The notes under the pieces are model-generated. The model had not been told where the DNA came from. It made no database searches and was given only the letters and a program-made list of their open reading frames with translations. DNA of 64,000 nt from Anaspis maculata (Eukaryota > Arthropoda > Insecta > Coleoptera > Scraptiidae), in assembly GCA_949128115.1 (NCBI GenBank), contig OX421964.1:20732892-20796891 (forward strand). Reading direction: 5' to 3'. Position numbers and translations under genes: made by a program. Positions 56,726 through 64,000 of this stretch are shown one piece after another; position 1 is the first letter of the stretch; every line of letters begins with the position of its first letter.

Positions 56726-58027
56726 TGTACAATTTTCCCCGTTATATTACAGCACGGTGAAAGGAACTGTGTCTGGTAGGCACTGCATAGCAATCTAATA
56801 ATCTCCACAAAGTATAAGAATGTCGTTTGGAAAACTCCGGTATTAATTTTAAATGAAAAAAAAAGAAATACATAGGTATTTACATAGGTATGCTGCCGTG
56901 CTAAGCCTAAAGCGCGTATCTACACTTTGATAAAGATACACTCCATTTTCATGCTCATATTTCAGGGGCTATGATGTTCGCGATCATATGGTTATGATTA
57001 TACATGGATAGCGCAATAATTAGAGTTCTCAAATAACTGCTTTATTCATATTATACTATAACATAACAGCATAAAAACTTGGCATAAAACTGCAGTGTAT
57101 CAAATTTATCAAAATGTAGATACGCGCATTAGGCTTAGCACGGCAGTATGTACCTCGTGAATGTGATTTGAGGTAACTACATGGTTCTAAAGCTCTTACG
57201 ATATTATCTTCTCCAATCACAATAAGGCCGTAGGTTAAATTGAAATATTGACAGAATTGATGAGTATTTCCATTCATGTGCTCGCCACTGTTATTTAGAA
57301 TGTCACATTTAATTGAGGTAAAATCAAACCATTCAAAAAATTAACTAAGAATAATGGCAAAAATCAATTTCCAAGCATAAAAATTTGATTATCTAACCAG
57401 TAAAGGTATCATCGCTGCAATTTTCCGATCCTTGTAACCAGGCACACAGCACTTTTTTTCACGAACTACATGTGATTTCATGTTAACAATAAGATTGTAA
57501 CAACGTTAGTGTTGTTATTAACAACGATAAATTATTAACAAAAACAGATCCACAATAATTCCTGTTCCATTCCTGTCGAGCGCCACACAATGAATACAAA
57601 GCTAACTTTTAGCCAAGTCGAGAACCATTCCTGTCGGGCCACCAGCACCATAACATCATAACATTATAAGTCCAGTGTCGGCCATACGCATTACGAAAAT
57701 AAATTAATCATTTTCGGTTGCAAATGACACTACCGTGAGTTAGAATTTCTCGATCAAATCAAATTTTTGTTTATGATGAAAGCTGTTGTACTTATAACAC
57801 AATTAAAGCGGGAAAAGAATACTAATTGTAAAAAATAGAACCGAACACCGCAACAGCTCATTCTTTCATTTCCTGGGACGACGCTGGTCACCCCTAGGTC
57901 AGACAACGTTACAGGCGTTTGTTACAGCCACTGATGCCATGAACCGAATTCACTCCCATGTGTGGTTCTGCGTTAGTTGTGTGTTGTGATCTAGGCGCGA
58001 GAAGAGAAGTTCCACTTCAAAAACTGA
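56726..58027. repeat. ~1.05-kb dispersed repeat, copy 2 (interrupted)
   Basis: Same orientation and boundaries as 23253-24300, from TGTACAAT to CTTCAAAAACTGA. It is interrupted by a 254-bp MITE with a 4-bp duplication. Identity outside this looks about 90% by eye. Class unknown. Confidence 0.8.
56893..57146. mobile_element. 254-bp MITE, TATG duplication, empty site known
   Basis: Inverted ends of 42 bp begin CTGCCGTGCTAAGCCTAA and differ at only two or three positions. TATG flanks both sides (56889-56892 and 57147-57150). The paralogous copy at 23403-23406 has a single TATG and no insert, so the boundaries are fixed directly. Confidence 0.85.
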
Positions 58028-58979
58028 ATCTGGTAGTTGAAAAAGGAAATCATTGTGTTATGGCCTTTCCAGCCAAATAAGGACCGAGCCTTTTTATTTC
58101 ATTCCAGCCTTTTTACTTAAATCTCTGTGGAATTGTTAGTCCATATTTTTGGAAAAATATGAGTTGAACAGCTTGAAGGTAAGTCTTTTGAAGTTCCTAC
58201 GCCAACGTAATTTTGTTCTTTAAAAAATCATTTACTTTTTTCTAACCACTTCTTTATTCATCTCCACATATTACTGTCTAGATTTTCCATCCATTTTTTT
58301 TCTGTCAAAACCTGAGACTCGCACTTTTCTACTCACAGAAATCGACGAAAACGTCGCGAATATCCTGGGAGTTTTAGTGTGTTGTCAAGCGAAATTTCTT
58401 TTGAAAACAACTCGACAACTTTTTTGCTGCTGAAATCGATAAGGCGGACAACGGATTGTCATATCAGTACCTTATGATGCTATCTAGCTTTCTAGTCATG
58501 CCTCAGTATCACTCCAGCCAATTTTTTCTTGGGTTTCGTTAAAATACAACCTTAAAAGCCTGCGTGCTATAATAAGAGCTAATTGTCATGAAATACTCAA
58601 ATATCCTCTAAAACGGAAGAACAAAAAACACTGCCTGTAGAAGACATGGTTGTTCATTATTGTTCATTGACGTCTCATATACTGAGACATAACTAAGTAT
58701 CAGTACTTAGTTTTTAGTAGGTACTATTTTTACATTTTCCAATATTTGGCAGAAATCTGACGAAGAGAAATCAACTTATCAAGATCTCTCATCAAGCCGT
58801 CAGAAATTATTCATGAAAATTTTAAATTCAACACAAAAAAGTCTGTATTTGCAACCAACAATCAATTTGTATGGAGAGGGAAAATGCTACTTTCAGTAGA
58901 GAAATCACGATGAGATTCCTTTCAAAGCAGATCAAAGCTAGAAAAAACCAAGACGAACCGTTCCTCAAACAGCTTAGCA
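58028..58979. other. AT-rich unique DNA
   Basis: No gene or repeat was recognised. Minus-strand sequence at 58830-58979 is open and hydrophobic (MLSCLRNGSSWFFLALIC) and starts just downstream of a candidate promoter, but the leader would be only about four bases, so coding use is doubtful. Confidence 0.3.
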
Positions 58980-59066
58980 TAATGACCGGCACACTTAACC
59001 CGGCTCCTTTATATACATATACCGCGCCGACAAGAACGGGGTTAGGGGTGAACTGACCACTGGTCA
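58980..59066 (-). promoter_or_regulatory. Candidate core promoter, minus strand
   Basis: Minus-strand TATATAAAGG (59015-59006) is followed by an initiator-like GGTCATTA with the presumptive start A at 58983, a spacing of 32 bases, which is canonical for insect TATA promoters. A 13-bp palindrome TGACCACTGGTCA lies upstream at 59054-59066. Confidence 0.35.
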
Positions 59067-60520
59067 CTTACAATAAAGAATAGAGGTCAAAGTTCGAAGC
59101 GCCGGGATCCACAAAAGCGACGACAAGAAAGAGATACAATAACTAATTTATTGGCTTATGGAGAACAACCTGACACGTTTTTTATCCTGAATTTTTTGCT
59201 CCGGCGGCGTCTCCTTTCTTTTTTCTCAACATCATTGTCAATTATGAGTTTTCTTTTTTTTTTCGAGCGCGATGACGATATTAAAACACGTAATTATTTT
59301 TAACCGAAATGCTAGAGCACCCCATCCCTTCAACGCTCGTTTTCCGGGATGATTCTCGCCCCAAGAGTGGAGATGCCATAAGGACAATTAGTCTTGGCTG
59401 GCTGCCCTGGAATCTCAAAGCAAAGACTGCTGGCAGCTCAGCGCATCGCAGAGAGAAAAACGAAAGGGGTGCAGCATTATTGTATACCTAATGGCAAAAG
59501 AAAAAAAACGTTCCAGAGATACGTTGCATCATGAAAGCCGGTATAATTACTCAGGATATTAATCTCTGCCCGAGCATCCTTCAGGATGACCGTTACACTT
59601 TTTCCTTGCAGCAATTTCTTTTTAACGAGCACAGGGGCTACACGAATTACAACATTGAAGATCATCAATGTACTTTTTTGCTCATCAAACCTATATAATT
59701 AAATATCTAAATAGGGATTAGATAAAATAATGAGCTACCTACAAACTATATCGATTTCTTTTGGTTATTTATTCAGCAAAGTAAAAATAAAGGGCTGTTT
59801 TACATGAAGAGAATTTTATGGATTTTCCGTTGCCAATTGCCTAGCAGTGGCCAGAAAAAATCTGCAGGAACCGGTAAAGCATGGTGAATGGAAATTCAAC
59901 CCGTCCACTCTCAAGAATATCGAATTTGGAACCTATTTAGCATTTCTCGAACTGCTGGACTGGAAATCCAGGAATCAAGATTGACAGATAACGTAACTGC
60001 CGGTCACTTCCAGCTACCTGGAAGGAAAAAAGGATTCGTTACAAAACATGCTAAATTTGATTCCGATACAACAGAGTCCATCCAGAGGATAACGTACATT
60101 TCCTTAACAATGAAACGAAAACGCGAGAGGTAAAGGGTTGAAGATTACACATGAGACCCTCACTGTACTTAAGATTTATAATCGAAATGGGGTCGCGTCT
60201 ATACAGGGCCTTTAGCCTGGGCCCTAGAAAGTAGAGTATGAAATATACGAGCATTGTGCGGGGATTTGGATGCCTATCTGAATAATATACAGTGCATGTG
60301 ATTTATTTTGCTCGGGCGAAAACCAACCCTTTATCGGTGATTGGAAATAACGCGTGTGGGAAAATCGAAGCTCTACTTACGGGAAGTATTAAAGGCTTAG
60401 GAGAAAAAAAAAGCAGAAGCGCCGGACGTTTTGTGTGACTAATTGAATATTATTAGGTGAGGATATGGTGTGAATGGCCCGTTAATAAAAGCGTCGAGAT
60501 GAGCGGTCAAGTCGGGTAAT
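59067..60520. other. Unique DNA between two candidate promoters
   Basis: No coding domain was recognised; the short plus frames (59309-59491, 59888-60133) have no known motif. Host intergenic DNA is likely. Confidence 0.3.
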
Positions 60521-60573
60521 CCTTTTATAAAAGGTCTCGTGCCGAGTGCAGAGGTCAGAGTGACCACTGGTCA
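60521..60573 (+). promoter_or_regulatory. Candidate core promoter, plus strand
   Basis: CCTTTTATAAAAGG (TATAAAAG at 60526-60533) is followed by GGTCAGAG with the presumptive start A at 60557, a spacing of 31 bases. The same 13-bp palindrome TGACCACTGGTCA seen at 59054 is at 60561-60573, just downstream of the start. No downstream coding exon was identified. Confidence 0.4.
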
Positions 60574-61739
60574 GCTCGTACAGCTCCCAGCTTCCCTCCG
60601 CCTCCTTCCCCTCGCACCCTTTCCGGATTGCCAACACTTCCATAAATCATTGCTCATTGCTCTGATTTGTTCCAGCACCATCGTGTGTTCCAGCTAGTGG
60701 ACTGCAAAAAGCTTTTTCTCTGCACGCAGGGTAAAACCGAGATATTTGCTTTCTTCCCTTCCATATGCTCGATCTATTACCCATTCGAGTTTCGTTTAAA
60801 AGAAAAAATTTATACGTTGGATACGTGTACCCCATTACCCCAACCCCGATAACTGAATCACAAAAGTATTAAAATGCCGTAAACTACACCGTACTTCTCA
60901 TAAAGTTCCCAACGGACTGAACGCGGACACAATAACTTAGGAAAATTTATACGCTATATTGTTACACAATCCTTTCTTTCAGTGCTTTTGATAGTGGCCG
61001 GTCACCACTACCTGGTTCCCGAAAACCCAATCGGAAATGTCCACTCTTGTGATTTAGGTCACATTAACTTTATATGTCCAGTGTGCTACTACAACTGCCA
61101 AGAAAAAAGATTACATTTCAATTCGTTGCCCATTTAGAAAGGACGACACGACGGGCATTTAAAATTATGCGATATTTCGTTACAAGCATTTGAATTTTTA
61201 ACTAGGCGACATGAAGTAGGTTCGCCATAGGCAGCCAGAAGGGGTATTTTTATTTGGTGAAACTGGCATCAGCAGCAGGCCGGAGATCCTGAAGAGGGTC
61301 CACTATAGTTATGGTTAGCGGGAGTTTTGGCCGTTGGAGGATCGCGCGAATGGGCGGCAAGACGCAGTCCAGGACTTTTCCGTTTTTATCAGAGACACTA
61401 TGGAAGGGTTAACTGCAGTCATTGTTTGAAGTTTGCTTAGGGCATGCCCGCAATAGGTTGATTTTTACCGTGTTTTCAGCTCTGAGTGCAGAACAACTTA
61501 GTAGTAAACGATAGCTGGATAGATCAGCCCGATTCTGTTCGTAAATTCCTACTTGGATGCTGATGAAACAGTTGTTTTACTGAAAACCAACGAAAAGGCT
61601 CCTTGTCATGGCAACTTGTTCATCAGTAAGACGGACATCAAACAGAATAGAGCTGAACACTGAGTTACTAGCCTGGGTCTCCTGAAGTTTTTATCCATGT
61701 ACAGACAGAGCCATATTTATGAAATTCGCAATTCGCATT
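60574..61739. other. Unique DNA, no gene recognised
   Basis: Short frames at 60647-60852 on both strands have no recognisable domain. No repeat partner was found. Confidence 0.35.
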
Positions 61740-61779
61740 CGTTAGAATTATGATAATATTCTGGAATAAGGCTGATAAG

Positions 61780-61960
61780 AGATAGCCCAGGAGCCAAGGA
61801 AAACGATGAGGAAATAACTGGTTATAGGCTGTAAACTAGCTTGAGACGATCAGTGTAGTTTGGGTTTTAACATACCAATTTCCCCACTCTCGGAAATGTC
61901 GGCGTCATGTCGCCATCATCAACAAAAAGTGCACCAGCGTGGTTTTTGTCGAATATCTTG
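61780..61960 (+). repeat. Dispersed ~170-bp repeat, copy 2
   Basis: Shares ATAGCCCAGGAGCCA and TGTCGGCGTCATGTCGCCAT with 42000-42210. The ends of the unit are unclear. Confidence 0.5.
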
Positions 61961-62369
61961 ATTTTGGGTCATCTGACAGCAAAAGATGTAGAGAGTCATT
62001 GTGAAGCCGACGAAATTCCCTAAAGTTTGCTTTTTAACTCAACTTTCTGCGATCTATTCCCTTTGAGATAAAGCTTCTGGAAGCAAGGGTCATTGTCGTG
62101 AAAGCTCCATGGCCACTTGACTCGAAAAACTAAAATTTCGATGTGACCAAAAAATTTCAAAATGAGATTTTTTGAAAATTCTTCAAGCTATAGTTGCGTC
62201 GAAGTGGCTATGGTTCTCAACGCTTCCTCTTGAACCGTATTTTATGGAATTATGAATATTGAAAGGTCAAAAACGTCACATTGTGCATATACAGGGTGTA
62301 CTAAAAAAATCAAATCAGATCAGAAATTTTACATATTTCTTCGATTTAGCCTATGCGAGACTCTAAACA

Positions 62370-62470
62370 ACAATAATTCGTCGCACGGACAATTTGTCGC
62401 GTGGACAATTCGTCGCACGGACAATTCGTCGCGCAAAATTTGTCGCAAAAAGAACGACACTTCTGGATGC
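62370..62470 (+). repeat. ~16-bp GACAATTCGTCGC tandem repeat
   Basis: Four or five units of ATTCGTCGCACGGACA-like sequence are arranged in tandem, then decay into an A-rich stretch leading into the satellite. A TACAGGGTGTAC hairpin-like end lies just before, at 62288-62299, without a visible partner. Confidence 0.7.
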
Positions 62471-62574
62471 GTGGCCGGACAATTATTAGTCACACGGAAC
62501 ATTCGCAAGAGAACCGAAAAAAAAAGCATGATGAAACCACTAAGGCTTCGGAACGTAAGGGAACTTATTATATT

Positions 62575-64000
62575 CACATGAAGACACAAGGGGGCTCAAA
62601 AGAGTTCAGAAAAGAAAACAAGGGGGTCCAATAGGGCTCCGAATATCACATGAAGGCACAAGAGAGGCTTACTGATGCTCCGATAGTCCAACAACTAGAG
62701 AAGTCACAAGGGCGCTTGGTGAAATTCTTACAGTCACAAAATTAGGAAGCCACGGAAGAAAGCAAAGGGGCTTAGCAGGGTTTCGAACTATATTGAGGAC
62801 ATGAATGGGCCTAATGGAGCTCTCTATAAGAAAACAAGGCAAAAGGGGGCTCACTGTAGTACTATGAGAGTCAAGAAAAAACATAAGTGGCGACTAATCA
62901 GGACCCTAAACCACACTTGAGAACACAAGGGGGCTTGATAGGGCTCCGAACATCACATGAAAACACAAGGTGCCTATTTACACACTAAAAGTCAAGGGAA
63001 ATGTGAGGGGGCTCAGCAGGGCTTCAAAAGACGTTGAAAAAACAATGGAGTCCAATGAAGTTTGCTTGAATTCAGATCGCTGGCTGTGAAAAAATATAAG
63101 GGAGCTAATTGAGGCTCCAAACTACCTTTTCGGACACAAGGGGGCGGATAGGGCTTCGAATATCACATGAAAGCGCAAGGAACTCACTGATGCTCCAGAA
63201 GACACAAAAGAGGGTGAGGGAGTTCAGCGGGATCTGAAAAGACGTTGAAGAAACAATGGGGCCCACGAAGGATCACTAGGGCCTCTAACAGCGCCAGAAG
63301 CACAACGGGGCTCACTGGAATTCTTAGGCTACAAAAAAGGAGGGCTCATAAGGGTCCCAAACGATATACGAGGGCACTAGAGGACCCGATAAAACTCCGT
63401 AAGCCACGGAAAATGCTAGGAGCTCAGCAGGGCTTCAAAAGACGTTGAAGAAACAAGAAGGTTCTTGGAGGGCAACTAGCGCAACAAGGGGGCTCACTGA
63501 TATTCTCAAAGCTACAGAAAGAATGAGGGAGCTCATCAGGGCTCCAAACGACACATGAAGAAACAAGGCGGCCAGATGGAGCTCCGTGGGTCATAGAAAA
63601 ATGCCATGGGGCTCGCATGTAGGGCTTCAAAAAACGTTGAAGGAGCAAGGAGGCTCCTGAAGGGCCACTAGGGCCTTCAACAACGCCAAAAGGCACAAAG
63701 GGGCTCACTGGAATTCTGAAAACCACAGAATGGATAAGGGGGCTCATCAGGGCTCCAAACGATATATGAGGAAACAAGGGGGCTCGATGGAGCTCCGTAA
63801 GCTACGGAAAAATGCTATGGGGCTCAGCAGGGCTTCAAAAGACAATAAAAAAAAACAGGGGGCTCTTGAAGAGCCACTGGGGCGTTGAACAATGCAAGAA
63901 GGCACAAGGGAGCTCACTGGAATTCTGAAAGTTACGCAAAGAATGAGGGGTTTCATCAGAGCTCCAAACGGTACATGAGGACACAAGGAGGCCCGATAGA
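62575..64000 (+). repeat. Satellite block 3: five-monomer higher-order repeat, ~190-210 bp
   Basis: Monomers of about 40 bp (one type about 50 bp) succeed one another in a fixed order. The type GGGGCTCAGCAGGGCTTCAAA marks the start of higher-order units at about 63214, 63419, 63608 and 63819. The array continues past the window end. Minus-strand frames (63424-63777, 63747-63986) stay open by composition and are not genes. Confidence 0.8.

Noticed and set aside
23253..58027. The two 1.05-kb copies as LTRs of one giant element
   Set aside because: They are in direct orientation but lack TG...CA ends, primer-binding site and polypurine tract, and the 33 kb between them is a mixture of unrelated elements.
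63424..63986. Minus-strand open frames with apparent protein repeats in the terminal satellite
   Set aside because: They mirror the DNA monomers and drift between frames from unit to unit, which argues against selection on protein.
62575..64000. CRISPR-like regular repeats
   Set aside because: Repeats are imperfect, contiguous and without unique spacers, in a eukaryotic context.
1..64000. tRNA, rRNA and canonical small RNA genes
   Set aside because: No cloverleaf-like A and B boxes or rRNA sequence was noticed by eye; a covariance-model scan would be decisive.

Overview
This window looks like nuclear DNA from an arthropod, most likely an insect. It is about 60-65% A+T, has no bacterial-style gene packing, and is filled with insect-type transposable elements: Tc1/mariner, a Ty3/gypsy element of mag type, RTE, R1-like and CR1/Jockey-like LINEs, and TA-flanked inverted-repeat elements. 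I found no host protein-coding gene, rRNA or tRNA that I can support. Nearly every recognisable coding stretch belongs to a mobile element, and all but one are broken. The exception is the 3' two-thirds of a LINE ORF2 (46585-48729, minus strand), which is still fully open. 

Layout: 1-1.05 kb is unique. From 1.05 to 4.86 kb there is a GGGGCTC-type satellite, interrupted by a Tc1 remnant that is itself split by a LINE. A TA-flanked inverted-repeat element lies at 5.0-5.9 kb, then unique DNA. RTE remnants bracket a 25-bp minisatellite (8.5-10.5 kb). A small MITE and a ~0.9 kb hairpin occupy 11.0-12.8 kb, and possible host noncoding DNA 12.8-13.9 kb. A degenerate mag-like LTR retrotransposon with both LTRs lies at 14.8-19.6 kb. 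MITEs, several long palindromes and LINE scraps fill 20.4-27.5 kb. A GC-richer unique stretch at 28.2-29.0 kb may be host regulatory DNA. The satellite returns at 30.0-32.9 kb, followed by a TIR element carrying an R1-like LINE fragment and more palindromes to 37.1 kb. From 39.8 to 45.1 kb there is a foldback element with tandem-repeat arms and two long hairpins inside. From 46.06 to 53.26 kb lies a nested set of palindromes plus a young LINE. A solo LTR sits at 54.3 kb, the second copy of a ~1.05 kb dispersed repeat at 56.7-58.0 kb, two candidate core promoters at 59-60.6 kb, and the satellite again from 62.6 kb to the end. 

The outstanding feature is the density and nesting of long hairpin (foldback) elements. 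There are at least twelve, several nested within others, and two cases show insertion at or very near the dyad centre of another palindrome, at a TA site. Several unrelated interiors share a terminal signature of the form TAC[A/C]GGGTG flanked by TA. Two elements have arms built from tandem subrepeats (~150 bp and ~340 bp), as in Drosophila Foldback elements. A second unusual feature is a satellite built from ~40-bp monomers in five- or six-member higher-order repeats of about 200-245 bp, present in three separated blocks. All family assignments were made by eye and need database searches.
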